Assembly: GCF_031143425.1 (NCBI RefSeq)
Contig: NC_090442.1
Coordinates: 426,019,776 to 426,083,775 of the forward strand
Source: Pleurodeles waltl
Lineage: Eukaryota > Chordata > Amphibia > Caudata > Salamandridae
DNA: 64,000 nt
Reading direction: 5' to 3'
Of the stretch, positions 31,275 to 43,216 are shown piece after piece; position 1 is the stretch's first letter, and each line of letters opens with the position of its first letter. The translations under genes and the position numbers were made by a program. The notes under the pieces are model-generated. The model made no database searches, had not been told where the DNA came from, and was given only the letters and a program-made list of their open reading frames with translations.

Positions 31275-33445
31275 TTTATTGGTAAGGGCAGCTAAGTACC
31301 TACACTTAGCAATAGGCCACTAAACCCACTTAGGTGCAGTTAGGTCTCAATAAATTAAACCCAGCTCAACCCTTGGTAGCTTGGCAATGAGCGGCAAGGC
31401 TTAACTTGGGAGACAAATGTGTAAAGCATTTAAAAATCACTAAACAGTAAATAGGTAAAACACACAACACAATAAAAATCCTACACCAATTTAGAAAATA
31501 TCGATTATATTTTTTACTTTAAAATGAGGCCAAAACAATTAAAATCGGATAAGGGGAACCGGAGAAATGAATTTTTAAAGAATTAATGCTTTCTAGCAGT
31601 AGCGCTGAAATGGTTAAAAATGGTCCCCCGGAAAGGGACAAAGTCCAGAGTTAAGGCCACCCACAGGGTAACACTGTCACACTTGCTCTCAGACGTGTTT
31701 CTTGATTCAGGAAAGTGGTCCACAGCACCAGCCAAGGGTTCAGAGGCTCTGGTTAGCCTCTTGGGGTCCCGATCACAACTCCCACAATGCACCGCTTCAA
31801 CTTATGGAGTTGCTCCAAACATCTCCAAACTTCTGGATCTTCTTCCAGGGGCCCTTTTTGGGTCCTTGAAGTGTCCGCAACTTGATCCAAGGTTCCAGAA
31901 GCTCTGAGGTGCTCCTTGGGAGTTGGGACTACAATTCCCAGAATGCACCTGGTCAGAATCCTCAAATGGCCACTGGACGCTGGTCAGCTGGGCTCTGCTT
32001 ACAGGCCTTGATGCAGGGGACTCTGGACAACTCCTTTGTACCTGTAGCAAACAAGGAGTACCTTATTGAAGCAGTAGAAGACAGGCAAAGTCCTTTTAGT
32101 GGTGAAGCCCAAGTGTGCAGCTGTGCAGTCCTTCAGAGTGCAGTGTCCAGGTGCAGGTCAGGGGTCCAGTAGGGCAGTCTTTCTTCTTATTTGTCTTGTT
32201 CCTTGTAAGGATCTGGAAGAGATCTGAGGTGTGGGCGCAGGTCTGCCATATTTCTCCTTGCTCCTGGGTGAAAAACAGGGGTTCCTGGTTCTCCAGTCAG
32301 GTGCAGGGTCCTTTCCCCTGTGATGACCACTTCCTGGGAAGTGTGGCAAAAATCAATCCCAGGGAGAAACATTCCTGAAAAATCCATCATGTCTCAAACT
32401 GATTTTTGGAGGTTACACCTGGCTGAGCCCACCCACTAATGTGGCTAAAAATCTTAAACACACCTTTCTCCTGCCATCTCCTAATCTAATCTATTCAGGG
32501 GGGCACTTAATTGTATGGGTTTGAGGGAGGTGCTGGGTTGCACCAAATGTCCTTCCCTGCTTTTGAAGACCAGTTTGGCAGCTCTCTCCCTTCCTACTTC
32601 TCCATCTCCTGGGGGAAGTTCTCCTCCCCGAAGCACAGCTCTTTGTGTTCAGCCCAGGCTACTTCACACCTCATCAAGACAGCCTGGCCAGGCTGGCAGA
32701 GGCTGGCCAATCAGAGCAGAGCACTACAGTTTAACATTATTTACCTGAACAAGTTATATTAAATCCAACAATTGGAAGTTTTGGGATTTATTATAACAAT
32801 CAATGTGATACCAAACTTGAAGTATCTGACACGTAAGGGGACTTTATAAATTAAAATGAAGTCTCCCCATTCTAGCCTATGGAGGCCTTTCACTACAATG
32901 AGGGAAAAACAAATTTGGCTGTTTTACCTCACCAGGGCTTATAAAACCATTTTATACGGTCCCTGCTTATAGTTACATGGCACCCAACTCTCTGGGCACA
33001 TAGGACACACCTTAGGGGTGGCCTATATGTAGAAATAAGGTAGTTTAAGACTTTGGAAGTACTTTTAATTCCAAAGTCGAATTTACATCTAACTTTAATT
33101 TAAAAGCAGCCAGCAAGGCAGGTCTGCCTTTCAAATGAAACTGGGCACCTCAGCAGTGCACCTATGGGTGCATTACCTATGCTGGGTTCCCTAAACCTAC
33201 ATGCCCTACCATCTATTAGGGACTTATAGATAGGTTGACATAGCCAATTATAATTATCCTAATTTGCATATCCATTTTATACAGAGCACTGGCCCTGGGA
33301 CTGGTTAGCAGTACCCAGGGCACCATCAGAGTCAGGAAAACACCAGCAGAAAGTGAAAAATGGGGGCAAAAAAGGCAGGGGGCCTCTGCAATCGCCTTCT
33401 TTTCTCACACTTGTGATGTCATAAAACAAAAAAAAAAGAATTAAC
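31275..33445 (-). mobile_element. LTR family B, copy 2 (without the MITE)
   Basis: Collinear with copy 1 at its left end and with copy 3 (58855-61373) over most of its length. Shared blocks include the acttgggagacaaatgtg region, acaattcccagaatgcacct, gttaacttccccgaag-like sequence, and gccagcctggccaggctgtc (reverse). The site where the other two copies carry a MITE reads aaagaattaatgctttctag at 31578-31598, uninterrupted. Organisation of the right end (ccctgggactggttagcagt, cccagggcaccatc) recalls the Gmr1-like LTRs, so it may be from the same clade. No genes are attached, so it is probably a solo LTR; its right boundary is approximate. Confidence 0.7.
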
Positions 33446-34399
33446 CTTCCACTCATCACAGTACTTACCTCTTACACACTTCCTCTCAAAAACAAGGACA
33501 GCAATATGTATTCCTACTAGTAGAGTGGATTGAGAACTTATCTATTCTGTTGTACTATTCACAATTGCACGAGAGTCCTGTGAGATCATAAAATTGTGTT
33601 AAAAACAAAATACATTTACTTCCTTCACAAAAGTTATACCTTAGACAGCTCCCCTCTAAATCTAGCGGGACAGCAAGCCTTACTGCTGCCACCTTACATA
33701 GTTTTCTACTTTGCACAACACCTCCAATCTTTCAAAGTAAACAGTAATGGCAGCTATTTCATTTCTAAAATTCCAACAGCCAGCCAACCAGAGCACTAGC
33801 AAGAACCGGGAGCATCTCGTTCCCACAAGAAAATCAAGATTCAGGGGAAAAACTGGCCTCTTGACCAATCACAGGGCTCCATTTTTGAATTTATGCTCTT
33901 GTAGGATGCTCACTAGACACCTGTGAGCCCAAATGCCAAAGTGTACAATTATTCTTTACCCTTAATTTCCTAAAAAAACTAGTGAACAGATTTACACCAA
34001 ATCACAAAAAGCACAATCTGCAGACCAAACTCTAGCATCCTGCCAAATTTGATATAATTCTGTTCAGCAGTTTCTGCTATAAACTGTCTCAAAGAAGTGG
34101 ATGGAAAATGCATGGGAATTATATGTTTTGGACCCCCCTTTTTTCTTGGCCCCTGCTTGCCAGATCACCCCACACCTTTTCAGGTATGAACTGAGGTGGA
34201 TGAACCTTTATTTTATTATGTGATATTATTTTAGAAAGTTTTGTGAAGATTCGTCAAGTGGGACCAAAGTTATTAGCAAACCAAAAAAAGCTCTTTCTCT
34301 GGAAAAGCAGACCTAACTATAACTACCTAGCGATGACTGCCAATAGGTTAAAAAAAAAATTATATATATATATATGTTGTTTTTGAGAAAGTATATATA
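33446..34399. other. Intron sequence, possible old dispersed repeat, and an AT microsatellite
   Basis: At 33960-34310 the sequence (acagatttacaccaaatcac, tctgcagaccaaactctagc) has the look of a dispersed salamander repeat, but I cannot name it. An (AT)n tract at about 34360-34405 abuts the ERV LTR and probably replaced or eroded its outer end. No gene. Confidence 0.4.
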
Positions 34400-35586
34400 T
34401 ATTATAATTATCAACTTATTAATTGAAACGCGAATGACAGTCAATTCAGAACATGAAGAAGTACATATGCTTGAATAAAAGCCAATAAAGATTTTAGCAT
34501 TAATAGCAGAGTTCAGCAAATAGTTCGTCAGTCATTTGTCATTGTCAACGTCTTCCCTAGGAAGTCTACCTAACCAAGATTAGCATCAGCATGTGGGGCT
34601 TCTTGAAAAACAATTTAGAGAAAAACATGAATTTGGAAAAACATCTTCCTAAGTGATAGTCTATAAAGCAGCACACTTGGAACCTAGAAGAAAAGGCACA
34701 TGTTAGTCAGTCACATTTTCATAGCTACCTATCCACAGAATGGATCAGCAACAAAGTCAGTCTTCGTCTTCAGGTCATCAATTAGTCAGCCAAGCATCAG
34801 GATCTCAGAGTATGACAGAATCTCGAACAGCGTCTTCTGACGTCATCAATTCTCTCCTCGCATCTGACGTTTTAGCCCCTTGTCTTGACTTTTTATTAGG
34901 GTCTCCCAGTCCAATCCCCCAATCCCCCATTGGTCAGTCAGTCAGCAGATAAGACTTTAACCTATAGTATTTGTTTACCAAATCTACAAATTTCACTATG
35001 AGTTTGTTCACAAGATGTGGATTGGTTCGCCATACGATGTCCTCATCATCCTGCTCTTCAGGTATCAAAATTGTTGCATGTTCCTCTTCAGTCAGTGCCT
35101 CTATTGTTCAAGTCCTGGAAAAGTACATTTAACCTACTCTACACATAATTGTACCAAATTGTCTTCATCATCTCCTGTCTGTCGGTACATTGCAGAAAAT
35201 TCTAGCTAGGCAACTTTAACATTGGGTGAGTCAAGGACAGGTCGTAGCAGCTTCTTGCAAACACGGTTATTGTTTCTACTCTCTGTGTGTGAGGCCTATG
35301 AAGACTAGGCCTTAAGTTCAGCCAAGTTTACACTACACATTTAAGTAAAACATATGTTATACATTTCAATATGACTTATTACTACATTTTTCATATATAT
35401 TTTCATTATTTCACACAGTTTCAGTTATATTAGTTCAATCTCGTACTCATGGCTGCCATGCCCCGAGGGCACATTTTCAAACGTGCACCTTGTTTTTCTC
35501 TACGATTAATTCTTTTACAAACCGTTCATTATTCAAACACGTAAACATCATTAATAATTTTCTTGATTAGCATATCTGCTTCAACA
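34400..35586 (-). mobile_element. ERV LTR (3' LTR of the provirus), outer end missing
   Basis: Near copy of 46970-48137. Over roughly the first 390 aligned bases I count on the order of 20 substitutions (about 5%). The inner end is gctaatcaag...gaagcagatatgc reversed, with the final CA at 35585-35586. The outer ~250 bases present in the other LTR (46725-46970) are lacking; an AT-rich tract takes their place. Confidence 0.88.
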
Positions 35587-35602
35587 GTCCCTCCTCTGAT
35601 GA
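35587..35602 (-). promoter_or_regulatory. ERV polypurine tract
   Basis: On the minus strand CATCAGAGGAGGGAC lies immediately before the LTR start TGTTGAAGC. Such a tract primes plus-strand DNA synthesis, and its position confirms that the provirus runs right to left. Confidence 0.75.
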
Positions 35603-35644
35603 CTAAATATGTAATCACACCCTTCTTTACCAACATTTTACAAT

Positions 35645-37283
35645 TCAGTTTCTGATGTATTTTGTCTTCTTCGTAAATCTTTCCCTATATATTCTTCCCC
35701 TATGTTGTTCTTCCCTCCTCTGATTGTTTTTGGACCTTTTTAATGTTATCTTTTGCCATAATTTGCATATGTCCCATAATCCTAATATACAAGCAATCAC
35801 TATTAATATTCCCTGTACAATTTTTAATTATATCCCATTCCAAATGTGACTAAACCAATTACCTACTGAAGCAAATCCTTTTCCAACCTTTTCCCAACTC
35901 CCTGGTTTATTTAGTTCCTTCAAATCCTTACTTAAATTAGTTAAGTTAGTGAGTAAGTCTCTTATCTCCTTATTGTTATTAGGTATGTAAGAGCAGCAAT
36001 GCCTAGCATTAATCATCCTACATACTCCGCCATCTTTTGCTAATAGTATGTCTAAAGCTAGCCTATTTTGGAGTGTCAATGTCTATCCTCAGCTAATTCA
36101 GTATCTAACATGAGTATTGCCCCTGTAAAATTTGTCAGCATGTTATCCACAATAGTAGACAACTTTCGTATCTTGATTGCATTGAAAATAACTCCTACAG
36201 AAGGAATTTCTACACCAAAAATGTCTCCCACAATTGCAGAAGAGGTTTCCCTCCTCTGTCGCTTATGATGTAATTCAGTCACTTTCGGAAATTTCTTTAG
36301 ATCGTCTTTCTGATAAATTTTAGGGAAAACCATCCCCAAATAACATGTCCCATACCATCCTCTAGGAAGACAATAATAAGCATTAAGTCCACAAATATAG
36401 TAAATCCCAGGAATCGCAGGGTCCTGACCAGTCAGCATAAAAGTGCATTTACTCTGAAATAAAAACACATGCCTACATTCACTGGTTCCCAAAATAAAGT
36501 GTCTATGCATGATTTTGGCCTATGTATACAAAGCTTCCCTACATGTAATGCATCTAAAGCTAACTTCCCTTGTGTTTTAATAGCAGTATATGCATAATCA
36601 TTCTTATAAGTCCTTTTCTCTAGTCCCTTTTCTAACTTCTCTTTCAGTGCTTTTCTCCTATCGTCAGTAGGTCCTATAAAGCTTTTCTCTAAAGGTGTAA
36701 GCAAGCATGTTAAGTTATTCTTGTGCGCATATGCAGTGCCAAACGTTAATGTCGGTTCAAAGAAGCCTCTAACTAATACTATATAATGTTCTTAAGCTAT
36801 TTTACTCAAATATCTAATAATAGGAACAAATGAAAACACTAAATCATAATTGGAATAAAAGTATTGTATATACTCTTGGTTATATAATCTTGTTAATGGC
36901 AAACTACAGCTTATGCCATATGTTAATGGCAGACAATGGTACGTAACCCCTTCTTCCACTGAGGAAGAAATTTGCGTACACACAAGACAATCCTTTGCAT
37001 CCATCGTCTCAACATACTCACTCAACAAGCAATAGAAAACGTTAGAAGAAAGCTCTCCTTGAGCATTAGTATAATCATGCAAATATTTCTCATCTAACTT
37101 AAACCTCTCTAAAGCTGTTAGTGTAGTAGTTTCAGGAACAGAAGCAATAGTAGCCTCTTTTATCTCATGAACAGACATTCCCACAATAATTATTATGAAC
37201 ATTATTCCACATATGACTGCTATTCCAACACTTAAATATCTACAATACCTAACGTTCCTAACTTGGTTATTTAACTCAACCAT
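35645..37283 (-). pseudogene. ERV env (decayed)
   Basis: Envelope glycoprotein of the provirus. The N-terminal part (from 37283) has a hydrophobic signal/anchor stretch (VGIAVICGIMFIIIIVGMS) and a cysteine-bearing surface region. Further pieces lie in other frames at 36704-36432 and 36510-36076. A furin-type site, KRQRRE, is at about 36260-36280, followed by the transmembrane subunit with a fusion-peptide-like segment, heptad-rich region and the LQNRLALDILL block. The cysteine motif reads C-x7-CC. A TAA at about 35825 interrupts the frame just before the membrane anchor (GILIVIACILGLWDIC) and basic tail. Frameshifts plus this stop make it non-functional as read. Confidence 0.8.
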
Positions 37284-37733
37284 GATCTGTAAAGAATCAT
37301 AAAGCAGAAATAACTCTTAAAAAATAAGAGCACAAAATGAAAAATGAAGAAAAAGACTTTCTCACAGTTCAGTTTCACAACTAGGGATCCTTCTTCCTTT
37401 GTCAAAAATCGAATAGCAGCTTGTCACATCCAGGTTTGAATTGTCATATCAGATTATTAATGTCTCTTTCAAGTTTTATTTCAACTGTTCCCTTCTTAGT
37501 TTTCTTTAGATTAGCTCAACAACTAAGTCTTTTGATCGCTTTCAGTTTACATCAAAGTACAGACTCGGAAATACTCTATCAAAACAGAAGGGCATAAACT
37601 TGTGTTGCCATTCATTAGTAGCTGCATATGCCCACTCAGGACCTGCGTATCTTCGACTTGCTATTCTCTTTCTTTTCAACCTACGTTCACCATCCAATTC
37701 TCCCTCACTCAATTCTTCTTTTCTCGTAGTATC

Positions 37734-38475
37734 AATTTCAATTCAATTCAATGTATTTATTTATAGAGCGCGCTACTCACCCGTCTGGGTCTCAAGGTGC
37801 TGGGTGGGAGCTATTGGTCAAAAAGCCAAGTTTTGAGGTGTTTTCTGAAGGCCAGGAGGTCTTGGGTCTGGCGTAGCTGGAGTGGTAGGGAGTTCCAGGT
37901 CTTGGCGGCAAGGTAAGAGAAGGATCTTCCTCCGGTGGTGGTGCTGTGAATGCAGGGGATGGCGGCGAGGGCGAGGCTGGTGGAGCGGATCTGGCGGGCG
38001 GGGTGTGGAAGGTGAGTCTGTCGTTGAGGTAGGCCGGACCTGTGTTGTGGAGGGCTTTGTGTGCGTGAGTGAGTAGTTTGAAGGTAATCCTCTTCAATAC
38101 GGGTAGCCAGTGTAGCTCTCTGAGGTGGGCAGAGATGTGGTTGCTGCGTGGGACGTCAAGGATGAGTCGGGCGGAGGAGTTTTGGATACGTTGCATTTTC
38201 TTTTGTAGTTTGGGCATGGTTCCTGCATAGAGTGCATTGCCGAAGTCCAGTCGGCTGCTGACTAGGGCGTGGGTGACTGTTTTTCTGGTTTCGACGGGAA
38301 TCCATTTGAAGATCTTGCGGAGCATGCAGAGGGTGTTGTAGCAGGAAGAGGAGACTGCGTTGACCTGCTGAGTCATGCTGATTGATGAGTCAAGGATGAT
38401 GCCCAGGTTCCGTACTTGGGTGGTGGGGGTGGTTCCTAGGGAGGTGGGCCACCAGGAGTCGTTCCAGGCGGAGAG
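37734..38475 (-). mobile_element. 5'-truncated L2-like LINE inserted in the ERV, with 8-bp target duplication
   Basis: Minus-strand 3' end of the same LINE family as 20037-26762: SSCYNTLCMLRKIFKWIPVE, LVSSRLDFGNALYAG, HLRELHWLPVLKRITFKLL, then a frameshifted tail. It terminates in TTTATAAATAAATACA-type sequence and an ATTGA-rich tail. GTAGTATC flanks both ends (37726-37733 and 38476-38483), a clear target-site duplication from target-primed reverse transcription. It lies between integrase and env of the provirus, so it is younger than the ERV. Confidence 0.92.
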
Positions 38476-38717
38476 GTAGTATCCGCTTCTTCTTGTATTG
38501 TTTCATTTATGACCAATTCTTTCTTCTTTCCAATCTGTGACTCAGGCCAATTATCCTATTTTCTTGTTCCTTCTGTCAGTATTCTTCCCAAGACTGGGCT
38601 CTTTTCCTTTTCCTTCTCTATGGTGCTTTCTCTTGATGGACTTGTAACGGGTTCAGGAGGAGTCGAATCACTTTGACTTTGATCCGTCTCAACTCTTTCA
38701 CCCTCTTGATCTGGCAC

Positions 38718-39971
38718 TCACTCTATTTGCTTTTCAGCACCATCTGCTTCTGGGAGGACCTCTGCTGTGCTCGGTTCTCCTGCTGTATCCAGTGAGATAG
38801 GCTCTTGCTCACCGTCCTGTAATTTTTGACTCTCGTCTCTTACAGGGGTGATAGACCCATCTTCCACAAGCTCAGGCTCAACCTCAGGCTCAGTTTGCTC
38901 TTGTTCCGGTTCAAGTGTAACTACTTGCTTTGCTGTTGTTGATGCTCTCAACAACACTTCTTTATGTTCTTGCGGATACACTACTCTCTTTGTATGACTT
39001 GCGTGTATCCAGTTAGGGAGTCCCACACACTTTACAGCCGTTGTTGGCACCACCTGGTAGCGACCTTTCCAAAGCAATTCCAAACAGGTCTTGTGAACGT
39101 GCTTTTTGATGACAACCCAGTCTCCGGCTTTCAGACTGTGACCTGGGTCATGGATGGGTGGCAGGGTGGTAGCCTCCACCTGCTGAGAGAAAGAACGAAC
39201 CACATCAGTCAGACCCTTCCAATAGTCCAACACCATAACATCTGTAATATTGACAAGTGCATTTGCTGGAACTGCCGGCAATCTCATTGCTCTGCCCATG
39301 ATGATTTCATGGGGTGACAGCCCTGTCTTTCTGTCAGGTATATTTCTCATTGACATTAACATCAGAGGTAATGCATCTGGCCACTGCAAATTGGTTGCGG
39401 CACACATCTTGGCAATTCTTGATTTCAGAGTACCATTCATTTGTTCCACTAGTCCTGATGCTTCACGGCGATAGCTAGAATTCAACTTCTGCTCAATGTT
39501 TAGTGCTGCACATAAGAGTTTAATCACCTCGTTATTGAAGTGAGTTCCCCTATCTGATTCTAAATAGATCAGAAATCCAAAGCGTGGTATCAACTCTCTG
39601 AGTAACAGCTTTGCTACTGTGAGACTGTCATTCCTTCGTGTGGGGTATGCCTCAATCCAATGACTAAAGACACACACAATCACCAACACGTACTTCAGAC
39701 CACCACATGCAGGCATCTCAATGAAATCCAATTGCATTCTGCTGAATGGACCTCTTGCTCTACCAATGTGGCTCAAATTCACCACAGTTCCTTTTCCCAC
39801 ATTCTGTTGCTGACAAACTATGCATCGATGACAGACTGCTTCTGCTGCTTGCCTGAATTTAGGATTGAACCAATCAATTTTAAACAATCGAACCATGGCA
39901 TCCATTCCAATATGTGCCTGACCATGGTAATACCTGGCCATCCGAGACAATAAGCTGTTAGGTAAGACCAT
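38718..39971 (-). pseudogene. ERV integrase (C-terminal part of pol)
   Basis: A 417-codon open frame. The zinc-binding HHCC region shows YYHGQAHIG and CHRCIVCQQQ. The catalytic core has the first D in MQLDFIEMP, the second D in LESDRGTHFN and the E in ASGLVEQMNG, in the normal DD-E order. The C-terminal domain ends ELLWKGRYQVV...NWIHASHTKRV, which is gamma-retrovirus-like. An acidic tail of about 80 residues follows. The domain itself is open and all three catalytic residues are kept, but it is separated from RNase H by stops and frameshifts upstream. It joins viral DNA ends to chromosomal DNA in the living relatives. Confidence 0.88.
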
Positions 39972-40061
39972 TTGTCCCTCCTGAGAAACCCAAATTTAAT
40001 CAGGTCTTTGGATGCATTTTGATTTCACCCAAAGTTGTTTCTTCTCCTTGTCTGCATTTTC

Positions 40062-40619
40062 CTACAATGTTTTCAATTCTTCCAAAGTATCAATCACTTT
40101 TAGTGCAAAACTTGTACAAACATTTTTTTCCTCAGGCATCAGTTCCCACATGTCTTTAAACGATATGCAGTTCAATGCGCAAAACCTTGCGACGTGATCC
40201 GCATATCCATTTCCCAATGAAATGTAATCTTGTGTCTTTTGATGTGCACTACATTTTACCACTGCAATCTCTTCAGGTAACTGTATTGCGTACAACAACT
40301 CTTTTATCTTGTCACCATTTCTCACTGGTCTACCAGTTGAGGTCAGCAAACCTCTTTGCGACCACAATTGACCAAAATCATGAACAATTCAAAATCCATA
40401 TTGACTGTCCATATAGATTGTGACTCTCAATCTTGCAGATACATGGCATGCCCTCGTAAGAGCCACCAATTCTGCTACATGTGCAGAATATACACCTTGA
40501 AGCCAAGAAGCTTCTAATGTGCCTGTAAATGTACATACTGCATATCCTGCTCTCAATGTCCCCGTCCCATCTCTGAGACATGAGCCATCAACAAAAACAA
40601 TTTGGTCATTTTCTTCCAA
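40062..40619 (-). pseudogene. ERV RNase H
   Basis: Two frames. The first piece (40619-40389) has FVDGSCLRDG with the first catalytic D, HVAELVALTRAC with the E, and IYMDSQYGF with the second D. The second piece (40367-40062) has LLTSTGRPVRNGDKI, AIQLPEEIAVVKCSAHQK and GNGYADHVAR. A frame break lies near 40380. It removes the RNA strand during reverse transcription. The catalytic residues remain visible. Confidence 0.83.
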
Positions 40620-42185
40620 TCATGTGTCCCTAATATTATGCCTTGATTTTGTACACAGCTCAGTTACCCCAAGACAATCATGCTCAATGTCTTCTTCTTT
40701 TTCAATTTCAACTGCATGACTTGGAAGCAATGTCTCTGGATTTAACACTGTACATCTTTTCAATGTGACATTTGGAGCACCCAATATGCTCATCTCATAC
40801 CTTGTCAGTCTTGCACCAGTCAAATATTGTGTTTTCGTCCTTGTCAGTAAGATTTCAACAGAATGTGGTACCATTACCATCAAAGGGTATCTCATGACTA
40901 CCCCCTCACTTTGAGAAAGACTTTGACCAACTGCGGCTACTGCACACAGACAACCTGGTAAAGCTGCTGGGACTGGGTCCAAGGTAGCTGAAAAATAGGC
41001 TACTGGGCGATAAGCACCTCCATGGACCTGTGTCAAAACAGACAAAGAACAAGCATCATGTTCATGACAAAACAATATGAATGGCTTTGTGTGATCAGGT
41101 ATTCCCAACGCTGGAGCTCTGCACAAACTCTCTCTCAGTTCAATGAATGCTTTCATCTGATCCTCATCTAGGGTAATGGGGTCTGTGACATCCTTGTGTG
41201 TCAGCTGTTGTAATGGTTTGGCAATCTCAGCAAAATTCGGGATCCACTGTTGACAGTAGCCTACCATTCCCAGATACATTCTGACATCTCTCTGTGAAGT
41301 TGGGGGACTTCTCTGCAAAATCATGGTAAGTATCTCCCTGGAGATTCTCTTTAACCCTTTCTCATTCTGCTGTCCCAGGTATTTCACTGATTTCTGACAA
41401 TACTGCAGTGTTACAGGTGACACCCTATGTCTGAACTTTCCCAAATGATTCAACAGGGCAATCGAGTCATACTTATACTCATCCCTTGTTCTGGATGCAG
41501 TCAGCAAATCGTCAATGTACTGCACTAGAGTCGATTGGTACGGTAGTTGCAATGACTCCAAATTATTTTTCAGGATCTGATTAAACAGTGATGGTGACTC
41601 CATATACCCTTGTAGAAGCCCGCACCAGCTGTAGACTCTGTCTAGGAATTTGAAACTAAACAGAAACTGACTACCCTCATGAAGAGGCACAGAAAAGAAA
41701 GCTTGTGACAAGTCAACCACTGTGTACCACTCTGCATCGCAAGGAATCTGAAACACTATCACTGCTGGATTTGGCACCATGGGACAACACTTGACTACCA
41801 TGGCATTTACCTTTCGCAAATCTTGCACAATGCACACTTTTCCACACGGCTTTTTCAAACCCATTATTGGTGAATTGCATGGACTGCTCAACACTTCTTT
41901 CAAAACCCCTTGTCTATGAAAATCTCCAATTATTTGCGCCACTTTCATTAGGACATCCTGTGGCATGTTATATTGTGGAAGTTGCGGGAATACTACGTTT
42001 GGCTTCAAAGTGATCTTAATCAGTTCCACTCCTTTAGTCAAACCTACTTCCTTTCCTGTCAAGTCCCACACATCTTCCTGCACTGTTCCTTGTAGATCTG
42101 CATGCAATTCTCTCACAGTAAACAGTGGGAAAAACTCTATCAATGGGTATTCCTCATTAACATCATTAACCATTGTCCCAGACAC
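40620..42185 (-). pseudogene. ERV reverse transcriptase
   Basis: A 521-codon open frame covering fingers, palm, thumb and connection. Motifs seen are SSPCNSPIMGLKKPCGKVCI, VQDLRKVNAMVVKCCPMVPN, WYTVVDLSQAFFSVPLHEGS (motif A aspartate), and the catalytic LVQYIDDLLTAS. YIDD rather than YVDD is present, as in several class I and epsilon-like viruses. The polyprotein order pro-RT-RNase H-integrase is the usual retroviral one, unlike the Gmr1-like elements in this window. The start shown is only the first ATG of the open stretch; in the virus it would be cleaved from a larger Gag-Pol. Confidence 0.88.
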
Positions 42186-42270
42186 CTGTTCTTCTTCATC
42201 ATCACTATTAGATGGTACTTCTATCCCAGTATCTGAGCAATTAATGGAGCATTTTGTCTTACACAGTAAG

Positions 42271-42338
42271 GGTCAGATGTACCAAAGGATTTTACCCATT
42301 CTGTGTCTATGGGAAAAGGCTTTCATACATATGGCCCC
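42271..42338. mobile_element. Very short MITE inserted between ERV protease and RT
   Basis: Begins GGTCAGATGTACCAAAG and ends CATACATATGGCCCC, the inverted-terminal motif of MITE family B (GGGCCAGATGTA). AAG occurs on both sides (42268-42270 and 42339-42341). Insert plus duplication is 71 bp, which shifts the frame between protease and RT. Only 68 bp long, it is almost only termini. Confidence 0.55.
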
Positions 42339-42412
42339 AAGTCTCTTCCCAGTAGGGATACCAATCTCAACATGCACTGGATCTGTGATTGGATTTGTCA
42401 ACTGTCTGAACT

Positions 42413-42769
42413 CTACTCCCACGACCTGAACTGGTCTGCCTGAAGGAGTAAATTTGGAACTTCTGCACTTCTCACTGTAGAGCGTGTAGCTCCTGTGTCC
42501 ACCAAAAATGAGACCTTATAGCCCATCACCTTTCCTTTCACAAAAAGGCCTCTCTGATCTACCTCTAGAGACGCTGCAAGCGTACACGGTCCTTCATCCG
42601 AACTGTCACTCACCCATTCTTCGTTTATTTCATCCTCACTATAAAATGGGAATTGGTGTACGGTGTCATTACTTCTGTCCTGTTTCTGACCTGTGACCTC
42701 CTGAGTAAGCATCATCTGTTGCTGATCCATCTGGGCTTGAGGTATCTGCTTTTGCTGTCTAGGTACCAT
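42413..42769 (-). pseudogene. ERV aspartic protease
   Basis: A glutamine-rich N-terminal linker, an acidic stretch, then GYKVSFLVDTGATRSTVRSA with the catalytic DTG. The frame stops at 42413 soon after; downstream protease sequence continues in another frame up to the small MITE at 42271-42338. It would cleave Gag-Pol into mature proteins. Inactive as read. Confidence 0.78.
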
Positions 42770-42853
42770 AGGAACCTGCTGCTATATTGGTTGCAACTGT
42801 GTTAGTTGTGCACGCGGCATTTGCACCTGCTGCATGGGTTGGAAATTTTGCAC

Positions 42854-43216
42854 TCAGTTCTGAACGTTTGGAATAAATCCTCTCATTCTTGGGACTTTCA
42901 CAGTTTGAAATGTACTGACATCACCGCCTTGCTGAACAACACTCTCCTGCACCATCAATGGGCACTCCTGCTTCCAGTGTCCCACGTTTCCGCACAAATG
43001 ACACGGTGACATCCTTTTCATTCCCTGCATGTCACTCTGAACAACCACGGTGCCCAAGTCCGGACCACGAGTTATGTTGACTCCACGACCTCTACCTCTC
43101 ATCTGAGGCTGGAACATGACAGTTCCCTGAAGCAGAGGCATCTGTTGCACTAAAGCTCCTTGCACTCCTGTCTGAGCTACCTTTATCTGCATCACCATTG
43201 CTTTCTCCTTCAGCAT
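42854..43216 (-). pseudogene. ERV nucleocapsid (gag C-terminus)
   Basis: An arginine/glycine-rich stretch (MRGRGRGVNITRG) followed by one CCHC zinc knuckle, CHLCGNVGHWKQEC, matching C-x2-C-x4-H-x4-C, the RNA-packaging module. One knuckle, as in gamma-type viruses. A stop near 42853 separates it from the protease. Confidence 0.82.
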
